A DNA stretch of 64,000 nucleotides, taken from positions 186,000 through 249,999 of the forward strand of contig JALCZK010000213.1 of NCBI GenBank assembly GCA_023935145.1. The letters run 5' to 3'. Both the position numbers and the translations under genes were made by a program. This DNA is from Bretschneidera sinensis. Taxonomy: Eukaryota; Streptophyta; Magnoliopsida; Brassicales; Akaniaceae. Shown piece after piece: positions 20,948-32,889 of the stretch. Every line of letters begins with the position of its first letter. Position 1 is the first letter of the stretch. The notes under the pieces are model-generated. The model was given only the letters and a program-made list of their open reading frames with translations, was not told the DNA's origin and made no database searches.

Positions 20948-22081
20948 CTTTTTTAGGTTTTAGGTATGGAGTAAAGTTTTTTTTTTTTTTCAATTGTATT
21001 TATCTATGAAGTGATAGTATTTCAAATGGAAGAAGTGGTTGATATCTATCCTTTACCAAGACCGATTCTAAATCTAAATTTAGATTTGAAACGAAAATTG
21101 ACCATAACCAGCCCAAAGCCTGCTTTCCTCTTCTTTTATTATTAATTGGAAATTTGGTTGGAAGCCCAGTTTTATTTAACCATAAAAGTTCATGGGCTTT
21201 TGCCCATCTAATGATTTCTCAATTTGTTGTTTTTGTTTTCAGTTTTCAACCAGCTGACTTGTAGGTTCAATACACAATAACACTCCGTTAGGAGTTTTAT
21301 TTTTGAAAAAATGTAGAGTCATGTATTTTTCTCAAACAAAAAATTCTCAACAGCCGAAAAAATTACATCAAAACTTAATTGAAAATAATATTTTTTTCTT
21401 GACTTTTTGCTTTTAAATTGTTTGAGTAAATGCGACGGATAACACTGTGGTTGTAGATAATATTATCAGTAACTGCCTTTCTTGTGATGGAGTTTCTGTG
21501 ATGAATATCTGTCGCAAAAAAGTATTTGCAATAGATATGAAACAAAAATCAATTTTCTTGTAGTGTCAAACAATTACAGTCTAACGTTAAAATGATTGTT
21601 TCGTGAAAGTATTCACGTAATTATAATTGTTCAAGAAACCATTTGCCCCATGTTAGTTGGTTCTACTACTTGCTAATTATGAAAAATATGGACATTAAAG
21701 AACCTTATTCTTGATTCAGAGGATGTGCTACTCAACGGGAGGTACCTACTTCCCATGAAAGTAGTCAGAACGGGAGGTTAGTGCTTATCATGTTTGCTAG
21801 CGATTCACTGTTTCTGCACTGTGGTGAGAGAAGCTACAATGTGGGAGGCAGGTGTTTTGTTAAAAAAGCTGTAGTTAAATTGACTTCTTTTTTTTTTTTT
21901 TTTGATAGAGTGAAATGTTTAAATTGTAGTGGGACCTCTTGATGATGAGGGAAGGGGATCTTCAATTTGGTTAATTAAGAGATCTATTTGAGTAAGGTAG
22001 GTTTCTTTTCTTGATTTATGTTTGACAAAATGAAATTTGTAGGTATTTTATATATTCATGTATTAGTCTAACAACTTGCTT
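20948..22081. other. AT-rich intergenic DNA with a CACTA-type terminus
   Basis: No gene is supported. At 21549-21565 the sequence ends in TTTTCTTGTAGTG, the reverse complement of the CACTACAAGAAAA terminus of CACTA transposons. Before it, from 21430, are short repeats of a GCGACGG / CTGTCGC kind like CACTA subterminal repeats. No matching opposite end is seen, so this is at best a remnant. Confidence 0.45.
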
Positions 22082-22249
22082 AGGTCTAAATCCAATGGTT
22101 TAGACCAGTTAGAAACTTCACCGGTATTTTTGAGAAGCTTCATTGATAATGTCAAAATAAGTGTGGGACCCAAAAATTAACATTACCAATAAAGTTTCTA
22201 AGATTACCAGTGGAATTTTCAGATGGTCTAAACCCAATGATTTAGACCT
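22082..22249. mobile_element. Hairpin MITE of about 168 bp
   Basis: Two arms of about 73 bases (22082-22155 and 22177-22249) are reverse complements with about 80 percent identity by eye. The outer ends are perfect, AGGTCTAAAT and ATTTAGACCT. They are separated by about 20 bases. The compact foldback without coding sequence fits a miniature inverted-repeat element. No clear target duplication is visible, so the superfamily is open. Confidence 0.7.
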
Positions 22250-22930
22250 GAACCAACCAAAAAATCTTCCAGAATTAGTCTACTAGGTTTTCTTACTTTC
22301 ATTTCATTGTTTTAGACAACATACTGTTTATGTTACGATAGTAATATTATTATGCATATGAAATTAAAGAATATTATCCTTATTTTTCATATTTCTTTAG
22401 AAAAAATATTGTTTTTTTTTTCTTTTTTCTATAAAAGCATTCTTATTTCTCTATTTTCACACTAACCAAAAAAATATATAGTGAAATTAAGACAATAGCT
22501 TTTATCATTTATATGAAACACTTTATGCCACTCCAAGCCTATATATCTTCATCTATATTTTTACTACACTCAAGAGATGCGAAGGGCCGAAAGTCCATCT
22601 TCCAAAGTTGCCTAGTCCACAAGCACATATATACTAGTAGGTGTAAATTTGTTATTTACGCACAGGTTTTTTACGTAATTTTATTTTTTTTTCACATAAT
22701 TTCATGAAATATTGAGATAAATAGTATAAAAACATATAAAAACTCGTTAGAAATGAATTTCAAATTAAATACGAACAATTGAAATGAAATATCATGAAAT
22801 TATAGAATTAAAATTTTATTTTAATTCCAAATCTATGGTTTAAATCTCACATATTGTATCCCTAGATGTCCCGAAACTAAGATGATCAGAGCAAAAAAAT
22901 TTAGTGATCATTGCACCAAAAAATTTTGAG

Positions 22931-25388
22931 CTATTGATTCATTGTATTTAAATACTCAAACTACCAATAGTAAAATGACCAAATACCCTCACATCATCAG
23001 AAGTCTTAACAGATTCTTGTTAAGCTTATGTGAATACCTAACAACAGTATACTTTTCACTATCAACTTATAGATTTCAATCAATATCTTGACATTGGAAA
23101 AATAAAAACCCAATAAACTAAGGAAATTTCAACTAAAAAATATCAAAATATAACCATGAAAAGTAATCTAAGTGAGTATATGATTTTTGAGCAGCTAGTT
23201 GTATCATATATTTTTTATTATGTAAAACTGTTTTCTCTCTTTTTTGCTTCTAGCACGAATTCCTTGCTTGCTCAATGAGCGGTTTATAATTCACACAACT
23301 TATCTTCGATTTAACTTAGTAGAGTTTGGCGAGACAAATGTGAGTTCCTCAATTGATAATAGATTCTTAATTGTTCAATTAATCAAATATAAGTCTTCAG
23401 TTGACAAATCTAAATCGATTCAAGCACAAGTTTTTTACTCTAAAGCGAGATTTATAAATTATATTGAAAAACTTTAGTTCAAGATCACTCTCCTTTACTG
23501 TTGATAATTGAAAAAAAAAACTTCTCAAATGATCGCACAAAAAAACTCTAATTAAATATCATTTATGGGTACTTGGTCATTCACTTTTTTAAGGATGAAC
23601 AATATAATTATTATGGAAGAAAAATATGAAGATTTGAAATAATGATTTTACTTTTTGATGTTTACCTTTTTGGGTTATGCAAAAATTAGTTGGTGATCCA
23701 TTAAAAAAAATAGTTGGTGAATGGTGATCTTAACCTTAATCCACTTGCTTCCACTTAGTTGGTGATTTTATTATTAGTAATTATAATTTTGAAAATGAAT
23801 AGAAACAATGTTTAAGATATGGTTCAATTTCAAAAGTGGTCTATTATGACCCTGAGAGCATTTTCATTCCACATTTTAACCCAAGTCTGTGGTTCAGATC
23901 TCTTTAATATCAAGGGGAAAAACAAAGATAATGATATAGGAGAGTAGTCAGTGCCATTCTAATATACAATGAATAGAGTACTGTTAATCCATGATGTACC
24001 ATTGTGGGAATGTAATCTCTTTGAGCAAGAACTGAAAGTTAGTAAGTGCTTCTTTTTCCTCTAAATTCTTAAATTAAAGCTAAAATTATTCATCTATTTT
24101 TTGATCCCTCAATTTGAGAAGCCTCTCTATCAAGATTCTCGCAATACCGAAGTCTGTAGATGTGCTATGCCGGTGAATGCAGTTATGCACTCTTAACACT
24201 TGTAGAGAGCAGATACAGCTGTGCTATTGATTCATTGTATTTAAATACTCAAACTATCAATAGTAAAATGACCAAATACCCTCACATTGTCACAAGTCTT
24301 AGCAGATTCTTGTTAAGCTTATGCCAATATCTAACAACAGTATACTTTTCACTATCAACTTATAGATTTCAATCAATTTCTGGACAATGGAAAAATAAAA
24401 ACCCAATTAACTAAGGAAATTTCAACTAAAAAATAACAAAATATAACCATGGAAAGTAATCTAAGTGAGTATAAGATTTTTGAGCAGCTAGTTGTATCAT
24501 ATATTTTTTATTATGTAAAATTGTTCTTCTCTCTTTTTTAATTCTAGCACAAATGCCCCTTGCTTGCTCCATGAGCAGTTTATAATTCACACCACTTACC
24601 TTCGATTTCACTGAGTATTGTTTGACAAGACAAATGTGAGTTCCTCAATTGATTATGGATTCTTAATTGTTCAATTAATCAATTATAAGTCTTCAGTTGA
24701 CAAGTCTAAATCGATTCAAGCACAAGTTTTTTAATTTTTTTTTAACAAATCTTTAAATTTTTTATCTTATTGTGTGAGAAAATAACCACATTCTTAAATT
24801 CAAAAGCTAAAATCTTTCATTTATTTTTTTATCCCTTAATTCTTGAAGTCCTGTTAAGATTTTCATAATAACTGTTTAAATAGACTGACATGCATAGCAC
24901 ATGGTTTCTAACTAGTTAAAGTAAAATTAGAAATAGGAAGGATTAGCCTCGGCTTATGTCTGGGGATTGTGAGAATTGAGTTTTCAATCTCATTACTGTA
25001 CGTTTTTGTGGAGCTTTTGCATTCCACATTTTAACCCAGGTCTGTGGTTCAGATCTCTTTAATATCAAGGGGAAAAACAAAGATAATGATATAGGAGAGT
25101 AGTCAGTGCCATTCTAATAAACAATGAATAGAGTATTGTTAATCCATGATTTCTACCATTGTGGGAATGTAATCTCTTTGAGCTAGAACTGAAAGTCGTA
25201 ACTGCTTCTTTCTCCTCTAAATTCTTAAAATAAAGCTAAAATCATTCATTTATTTTTTGATCCCTCAATTAAGTCTCTCTGTCAAAATTCTCGCTATAAT
25301 CCGTATTTATACCTAAGTCTGTAGATGTGCTATGAAGGTGAATGCAGTTATGCACTCTTAACACTTGTAGAGAGCAGATATAGCGGTA
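22931..25388. repeat. Tandem duplication of a non-coding unit
   Basis: Unit 1 (22931-24223) and unit 2 (24224-25388) lie head to tail. Their first 520 bases (beginning CTATTGATTCATTGTATTT) and last 360 bases (TTCCACATTTTAACCC through GTAGAGAGCAGATA) match closely. The middle (about 23475-23860 against 24745-25015) differs, so one unit has had a replacement or insertion. No coding sequence is recognised in either unit. The duplication lies immediately upstream of the DHHC pseudogene. Confidence 0.8.
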
Positions 25389-25751
25389 CAGGTTGATAGT
25401 TAGTTGTATGCGTTTTGATGAGTGGAAAGCTTTTTCTTGAAGAAGTTATTTTCATGTATTCTTAATCATGATTTTCCCGGTTCTTGTAAAGATATGATGG
25501 TTATTTTGGAGACTTGGTTAAGCCAACGAAAACAGGGGTGTCAGATTTCCTCCACTTTTCTTTTTCATCTTTCCCCCTTTATAATTTGAATTCTTACACT
25601 TTACCTTCCTTAGTTGTTTCACAAGTAACCTTCGCAATAATTTGGTTGATGTAATTTATCAAGTCCCATTGTCAATTTTTGAATATAGCTCCTTGATGTG
25701 GCTCTTGCATTGAACTGGCGGCACTATTGAGATTTGAATTTTGGCATGCAG

Positions 25752-27153
25752 GTGTAGCTTGTTGCTTGTTACCTTATTGCTGGTCATTGTTCCAGTCATT
25801 ATTTTTTGTGTGTTTGTTGCGAGACACCTTCGCCATGAATTCCCGGCATATAATGCAGGATATGCAATTCTGGCGGTAGCCATTGTCTTTACTCTCTATG
25901 TTAGTCTTCTATCCCTTACTTGGTATTTAACATTTCTATTCTTATTGTATGGGATTTTTATGCAACACATTATCAAGCTGAGTATGTCACTTTGTGAGTG
26001 GATGACTTCGCACCTGTGTTGTCATCAACTGAAGTCAGAAATTTTAAGGTTTGCACTATAGTTCTATGGCTGAGACTGCAAAGTGGTCCTTTATTGTTGA
26101 ACTTGCCAATGGCCATCATTTAATTCGGTGGCGCCCAGCTCAGTACAAGCTGGGGTCATGTAAGTGGCAGGGGCACCAATTGTGTAATTGAAACATTCTT
26201 AGGCATTTTCTCAAATTAATTTTTCATCCATTTAGAAAAAAAAAGCAGCAAATTTTGATGGTGAGCAAATCATATCATTTCCTGTTGCAATGGACTTAGC
26301 TTATTGGCGTAATTGAATTGTATCTACGTTGGGTTTGAGAAATGGCATATACCTGAATGGGGTTCTTATTTAAGTTTAACATATCAGATCAGAAGCCATC
26401 CCTCTTCATAGGAAAGCGCATATCTCTTGGATGATATTTTGTCCCTAATTTTTACTCTGTCAGTTACCTATGATGCCATTTATTTTTAATCCTGTAGCTG
26501 ATTTCGACAGGTATTGGTTATTCTTTTCCTCACATCAAGCCGAGACCCAGGTTTCATTCCCTGTAATTCACATCCACCAGTGGAGGAGTTCGGGTATGAT
26601 ACTTCTGCGTCTGTTGAGGTTGGAGGAAGACAAACACCCAGCCTTCAATTCCCTCGAACAAAAGAAGTTATGGTTAATGGCATTCCTGTGCGGGTGAAGT
26701 ATTGTGAAACATGCATGCTTTGTCGTCCTCCTCGTCGCTCTCATTGTTCAATTTGCACAATTGTGTGGAATGGTTTGATCATCACTGCCCTTGGGTGGGC
26801 CAATGCATTAGATTGGTATGCTGATTCATATGCCTTCCAAAACCTGTGATTTGTGCATTCCCCATTTGTTCTGTTTGATTCTTGTTTTCTTCCCTTAATG
26901 CTAGCATAACGTAGTTGTGTTTTGTATTGGCAGCGAAACTACCGCTACTTCTTCATCAACCCTTCTCTACATCTATGTGTTTTCCATGTCAGCTTTCTAC
27001 ATTAAGGTTCTGATAGATAGTCATCATGGTACAGTCTGGAAGGCAATGAAAGAATCTCTGCTGTCTGTCATACTAATAGTCTATTGTTTCATATCCCTGT
27101 GGTTTGTTGGTGGACTTACGGGGTTCTATTTGTACCTCATAGGCACAAACCAG
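25752..27153 (+). pseudogene. DHHC palmitoyltransferase (PAT) gene fragment, three exons
   Basis: Exon-like blocks are 25752-25899 (acceptor GCAG, donor GTTAGT), 26511-26815 (acceptor ACAG, donor GTATGC) and 26934-27153. They encode transmembrane helices ([31 protein letters not shown]), the RDPG motif region, the Cys-rich domain ([21 protein letters not shown]) and later helices ending TNQ. The catalytic DHHC is present ([11 protein letters not shown]) but in another frame from the preceding residues because of a one-base loss near 26755. A second net loss lies at about 26950 after RNYRYFF. No usable donor follows the last block, and the N-terminal exon and C-terminus are absent. Active relatives are Golgi or membrane S-acyltransferases of about 400 residues. 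Confidence 0.85.
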
Positions 27154-27162
27154 ATTAGTTGA

Positions 27163-27384
27163 TGTCTCATTGGGATTATATTTTTGGTTGTAGAGGAATA
27201 ATTTTGTTTTTCTTAGTTATTGCGGAAAAATGAGCTCACCCTTCATCTGTGGTAGATTGATATACAGTGCAGCTGCGGTTTAAGTTCCAGATTAATAGTG
27301 TTTCTTCTGATGGCTAATTAACAAGAAAAAAATAGAGTTTCTTCTTATGGTCTGTCACCAACAATCGCATGACAATTTACTATT
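27163..27384. other. Non-coding remnant beyond the PAT pseudogene
   Basis: Probably former intron or 3' sequence of the PAT gene. It ends at the chromovirus target duplication CTATT (27380-27384). Nothing else is recognised. Confidence 0.4.
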
Positions 27385-27813
27385 TGACATAAAACACAAG
27401 CGGGAGAAAGAACTAGAAAGAAGAATTGTGTATCAATCCTCAATAAACTCTCACGAAGAGAAAAGAAACCCTAATTTTATTCAATCATAACAATAATGAT
27501 AATATTACATGGCCTCCTTATTTATAAGGTAAAAACTAAAAAGGAAAAATTAAAATTAGCAATTGAAAATGGAAAGTTTCCTAAAAAACTGAAAACTGCA
27601 AAATTGAATGCCTAAACGTTGGAATTTGGCTAAAATCCCGTCACACTGATTAAAAAGAATCAGTTTGGCTCGGTGGCCTGTTTCCTATCAGACTAGGGTC
27701 TTCGGGGCCCAATCCGAGCCCGTGGCCCGCAAAACACCTTAGACTTGGAGCGATCCAACCATTCTAAGTAATCCAGGGCCATCTGTTCTGCTCTGTCTAT
27801 CTGTTCTGCAACA
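27385..27813 (-). repeat. Chromovirus 3' LTR
   Basis: A 429-base LTR, TGACAT at 27385 and CAACA at 27813 on the + strand. It has one copy of the block that is doubled in the 5' LTR. The polypurine tract (minus-strand GTTAAGGGAA) lies just inside at about 27814-27823. Confidence 0.88.
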
Positions 27814-28002
27814 TTCCCTTAACTTCGAAAGAACTCGACCCCGAGTTACTGTCAGGATAAAGGGGTTCGTCCGGCGGGTGGTACTCAAACAAATCTAACA
27901 CATTGAAGGTGTTGGAAATGGCTATGTCATCCGAAATTTCAATTACATAAGCATTATCATTAATGCGCTTCAGTACCCGGAAAGGGTCATACTTCCTGTT
28001 TT

Positions 28003-29148
28003 TTAACTTGTTGTAAGTTCCCGTGGGGAATGATTCTTATGCAGATGTGCCATCACCAGGTCACCTTCCTGAAATACATGTTCACGCCGATGTTTATCGA
28101 CGGCAGCTTTGTACTTGCTGTTGGCTAACTCTAGATTCTGGCAAACCTTCGCATGGATAAGCTGTACTTGCTCAGTCATGTTCTGAGCAGCCTGACTGTG
28201 TCCAGGAGGTTTGGGCAAAGGAACAAGGTCCAAAGCATGCTGAGGTGCTTTGGTGTAGACAATTTCGAATGGCGTCTTCCTGGTAGATCGGTTGTACATG
28301 CTATTAAAAGCAAACTCAGCTTGTGGAAGGGCAACATCCCACTGCTTAGGCCGAGAACCAGTCGCACAACGGATCAAGTTACCAAGGGTCCGTTTGACCA
28401 CCTCGGTTTGGCCATCTGTCTGCGGATGACAAGTGTTGCTATATTTAAGAGATGTCTCAAATCTGCCCCAAAGTGACTTCCAGAAGTGGCAAAGGAACTT
28501 GATATCGCGATCGGAGGTGATGGACTTGGGAAACCCATGAAGGTGAACAACCTCACGAAAGAAAAGGCTGGCTACATGAGACACGTCTGAAGTTTTATGG
28601 CACGGAATGAAGTGTGACAATTTGGAGAACCGGTCAACAACTACAAAAATAGAATCCACCCCACGCTGAGTCTGTGGAAGCCACAAAATAAAGTTCATGG
28701 TCAAATACTCCCAAATGTTTTTCGGCACGGGCAGAGGAGTGTACAGCCCAGTATTCTGTGCTTGGCCCTTTTCAGTTTGGCATACAGGGAACTTCTGTAC
28801 GAATTTGCCTATATCACATTTCAGCTGTGGCCAGTAATAACGCTCAGCTACCTGGGCTATTGTTTTGTCACGCCCCGCATGACCCCCTAAGCTGCTGCTA
28901 TGTATCTCACGGAGGATTTGCTCGCGCAAAGATGTGCGAGGGATACACAATTGGTTCCCGCGAAACAAAAACCCATCCTGGACATGAAAATCCAAGACTG
29001 CCTCTTTCCGTCGACACTTCTCCCAAATTTCCTGAAAGTCAGCATCTTCCTCATACAACTCTTTCAAACAATCAAACCCCACGATTTCTGATCGGAGAGT
29101 CAAGAGTAAGGACACACGTCGGCTTAACGCATCTGCCACCTTATTCAA
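28003..29148 (-). pseudogene. Chromovirus integrase region
   Basis: The minus-strand frame begins with the end of the RNase H region (KVADALSRR) and runs through integrase. The HHCC zinc finger keeps its histidines ([10 protein letters not shown]) but has KFPVC, losing the first Cys of the CPVC pair. The first catalytic Asp is Asn ([10 protein letters not shown]). The second (SDRDIKF) is kept, and the third, Glu, lies in [10 protein letters not shown]. After a frameshift near 28030 the C-terminal tail continues in another frame ([27 protein letters not shown]) to the LTR. An enzyme with these losses could not join DNA ends. Confidence 0.88.
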
Positions 29149-30446
29149 CTACCCAGACTTGTGTTTGAGTACAAAACTGAATTTCTGGAGGAAAGTAGTC
29201 CACCGAGCATGCATTCAATTCAGGGTGGTTTGTGTGTTGATAAATTTCAGGGCTTAGTGATCACTATAGAGAACAAACTCACGCTGGATCAGGTAATGCT
29301 CCCAATGTGTCAAAGCTCGGATGACTGCATAAAATTACAGCGCATATGTGGTCCACTTTTGGGAGCATCGTTGAGCTTCTCGCTGAAAAATTCTACTAGC
29401 CGACCCTCCTGTGATAGAACAGCACCAATACCCACGCTCGAGGCGTCACACTCAACTTCAAACAGCTTGTCAAAGCTCGGTAGGGCAAGTACCGGGGCTG
29501 CAGAAAGCTTTTCCTTAATCACTGCAAAGGTTGTATCTTGTGCGTCCCCCCACTGGAAGCGGCCCTTTTTCATGCACTCTGTGATTGGTGCTACTATACT
29601 GCTGAAGTTCCTAATAAACCGGCGATAGAAAGTGGCCAGTCCATGAAAACTACAAATATGGTGCACTGTTGTTGGGGTTGGCCACTCCCGAATTGCACGT
29701 ACCTTCTCTTCATCAACCTGAATACCATCTGCACCCACGATATATCCCAAAAACAGCTGCTTGGTAGTGAGAAAATTATACTTTTTCAGGTTCACATAGA
29801 GTTTACTCGCGCACAAAACCAACAACACTTCCCGCAAGTGGTCCAAGTGCTCCACGTCATCCTGGCTATAGATTAAGATATTGTCAAAATAAACAACCAC
29901 AAATTCACTAATGAAGGGTTTTAAAACCTGGTTCATTATACGCATGAAGGTGCTGGGAGCATTTGATAAACCGAATGTCATCACCATCCACTCGTAAAGC
30001 CCCTCTTTGGTCTTAAAGGCTGTTTTCCATTCATCCCCTGGTCTGACCCGAATCTGATGGTAACCACTACGCAAATCTAGCTTGGAGAAGATCTTGGCAC
30101 CCTCTAACATGTCCAGCATATCACTCAGTCGTGAAATGGGAAAGCGGTACTTGACTGTTATCTTATTTATGGCGCGACTATCAACGCACATGCGCCAGCT
30201 TCCATCCTTCTTTGGTGTCAATAAAGCAAGCACAGCACAGGGACTTAAACTCTCTCTGATCAGCCCCTTTTTAATCAACTCCTCAACCTGACTTTGTAGA
30301 ATTTCATGTTCTTGAGGACTCATTCAGTAATGTGGCAGATTTGGCAAACTAGCCCCAAGAACCAAGTCAATATAGTGCTGAATATCTCTCATGGGAGGCA
30401 GACCTTCAGGTAATTCCACTGGTATGACATCTTGAAATTCAGCCAT
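29149..30446 (-). pseudogene. Chromovirus reverse transcriptase and RNase H
   Basis: RT occupies 30323-29310 in one frame ([45 protein letters not shown]). The catalytic motif reads YFDN, so the second Asp of YFDD is lost. The connection and start of RNase H follow ([20 protein letters not shown]). A frameshift near 29330 and several stops between 29310 and 29149 break RNase H. Upstream, two TGA stops at 30447-30449 and near 30324 separate RT from protease in the same frame. Confidence 0.9.
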
Positions 30447-31010
30447 TCACGGCTTTAACTCCTCAAGAATCTGTTGATACTCAGTTGGTGGTTCTCCTTT
30501 TACTACCAACGCATAGAACTCCCCAGCTATTTTCACATCCTCAACGAACTCTATCTTAGGGACTGTAAGAAAAGTCTTTCCTTCTGCCTTAGGAGTTTCA
30601 ACAGCTGGCTCATGTTCGCTTATAGGAACTAGTATAATCTTTTTGTCAAACCACCACAAAACATAAGTATTATCCCGACCCTTATGCATAGCATCTACAT
30701 CAAACTGCCATGGCCTCCCCAATAATAAATGACACGCATCCATATCAACAAAATCACACACAATCTCATTCTTATAAAATTTGCCAATAGAAAAAGGAAC
30801 ACGATAGATATCAGTCACCCGAGTTTCAGCGCCCTTTTTGATCTAACCAATCTTGTATGGAGAGGGATGCTTTTCTGTTTTCAGGTTCAATGCTATGACA
30901 AGGGCCTTCGATACGATATTCTCACTGTTGCCACTGTCAATAATCACCTTGCACACTCTCTGGTTGATAGTGCACCGCTTCCTAAAAATACAGTGTCGTT
31001 GGTTGTCATC
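30447..31010 (-). pseudogene. Chromovirus aspartic protease
   Basis: The minus strand has an intact catalytic signature IIDSGNSENIVS near 30950, and the later HLLLGRPWQFD motif (30818-30447) typical of these proteases. TAG stops at 31011-31013 and near 30846 interrupt it in frame. The domain would cleave the Gag-Pol polyprotein. Confidence 0.82.
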
Positions 31011-32393
31011 CTACTGCCTTGGCGTAAATAACAGGCGCTGAACCACACAGTTAACACATACACCCTCATCTACATCTGCTACTTCGCCACCAGTGTAGTC
31101 ACCGACCTCCCCAGAATAACCTTCATCTGCACCAAAAGGATTATCCTCATCCTCTGCTGTTTCAACCATGTTAACCTGCCGACAGTTGGGACATTCATTG
31201 GAACGATGTCCAGGTTGACCACATCTGTAACACTTTCCTGGAATGGGACGGGCATAGGGATTGCTGGGCACTCCTCTGTTTTGTGTTGAGGCACCGGTTG
31301 TGGGGGCTATTGGCTTGATGCGGTTGGTAGTACCAGTACCAAAAACTCTGCTGGTTGACGGCTGTGGTGAAGTCTGTAGCACTAAAACCTGTGATGGCTA
31401 CGATCGATATGGTTGGGGACATGATGAGTACCTGGATTGTTGTGACTCCACTTTCATGGCTAAGTTGACTGCCTCGAATAGGGACCACACAGTATGGAGG
31501 GATACCTGTTCTTGAATGGACACTCACAACCTTCCGATATATCTAGCCACTTGTTGCCCTTCTGTTTCCTGCAGGTCATTGCTCGAGTTCAACCTATAAA
31601 ACTCCTCCGTATAATCGTTGATGGTGCACACCCCTTGCCTGTAATTCTGATATTGTTGGTATAGCATATGTTCATAGTCAGGTGGAAGGAATCTCGCTCG
31701 CAGTAGTTGTTTCATCTTGGACCAGGAATGGACAGGTTGCTTACCCTGTCGCCTGCGGCTATTCTGTGTCTGCTCCCACCACGCGGAGGCTCCCCCCTTC
31801 AGTTTATAGGCTACGAGCTTCACCTGTCTATCTCCTGGGATCCATATATACTCAAAGAAAGCCTCCACTTCGAAAAGCCAGTCAATGAAGTTTTCAATGT
31901 AGAGGTGGCCATTGAAACACGGCAGATCTACTTTAACCCGAAAATCACGATTGTTCTGTTCATACCTGTACTGGTTGCAATGGTTCTGACCAACACGATT
32001 CTGATTACGACCATGCCAACCATCATCATCGTTCTCGGCACCAAGCACTTCGAACTCATCATCACTGGATAAAGCGGCATAGGTTTGGGGCCTATGCTGC
32101 GGAGCAGGAACGCGTCCAGCAACCGGTTGATCGTGAGTAAGGCCTCCGACACGATCCGGATTGCGTTCTTCACCCCTGTTGCCATTGATTCTCAGACCAG
32201 CAATGGTTTGTTGTATCTCCCGCAACATGCGTTCGATAAGATCAAACCGTTGATTGTGATCATCAAACTGCTGATTGTGATTATCTATGGCTGCCCATAG
32301 GACCTGCACCCCACGATCAACGTCGTCAAGGTGGTTGTTTTCGTTTCCATCACCTGCCATCAGACCAGGGTAGAACAAGGCTCTGATACCAAT
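31011..32393 (-). pseudogene. gag: Chromovirus gag with zinc knuckle
   Basis: The frame starts at about 32360 (MAGDGNENNHLDD) shortly after the primer site. The gag core includes YKLKGGASAWWEQTQ and MKQLLRARFLPPDYEHMLY. TGA at 31524-31526 and TAG near 31399 interrupt it. It ends with an intact C-X2-C-X4-H-X4-C knuckle, CYRCGQPGHRSNEC, near 31230. The primer site TGGTATCAGAGCC (minus strand) lies at 32379-32391, two bases inside the LTR. Confidence 0.87.
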
Positions 32394-32884
32394 TGACATA
32401 AAACGCAAGTGGGAGAAAGAACTAGGAAGAAGAACTGTGTCTCAATCCTCAATAAACTCTCACGAAGAGAAAAGAAACCCTAATTTTATTCAATCATAAT
32501 AATAATGATAATATTACATGGCCTCCTTATTTATAAGGTAAAAACTAAAAAGGAGATAATATTACATGGCCTCCTTATTTATAAGGTAAAAACTAAAAAG
32601 GAAAAATTAAAATTAGCAATCGAAATTGGAAAGTTTCCTAAAAAAACTGAAAACTACAAAATTGAAGGCCTAAACGTTGGAATTTGGCTAAAATCCCGCC
32701 ACACTTACTAAAATAAATTAGGTTTGCTCGGTGGCCCGTTTCCAATCAGACTAGGGTCTCCGGGGCCCAATCCGAGCCCGTGACCCGCAAAACGATGTAA
32801 AACGCACCCTTAGACTTGGAACGATCCAACCGTTCTAGGTAGTCTAGGGCCATCTGTTCTGCTCTGTCTATCTGTTTTGTATCA
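32394..32884 (-). repeat. Chromovirus 5' LTR with an internal duplication
   Basis: A 491-base LTR, TGACAT at 32394 and TATCA at 32884. It is about 60 bases longer than the 3' LTR because a block of about 50 bases (ATATTACATGGCCTCCTT and following) is repeated in tandem at about 32508-32605. The block carries the minus-strand TATA-like CTTATAAATAAGG, so this LTR has two TATA boxes. Confidence 0.85.
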
Positions 32885-32889
32885 CTATT

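Larger units (their letters stand above)
27385..32884 (-). mobile_element. CRM-like chromovirus, complete but degenerate
   Basis: A minus-strand element of 5.5 kb with LTRs 27385-27813 and 32394-32884, perfect 5-bp target duplications CTATT (27380-27384 and 32885-32889), an initiator-Met primer site and gag, protease, RT, RNase H and integrase in chromovirus order. Many in-frame stops and at least two frameshifts interrupt the polyprotein. Pol runs towards or into the 3' LTR and ends in a segment like the C-terminal motif of CRM-type elements; the exact lineage is unsettled. Confidence 0.9.

Noticed and set aside
28153..29876. Several + frames of 60-155 codons opposite the chromovirus pol
   Set aside because: They are antisense shadows of RT, RNase H and integrase sequence.
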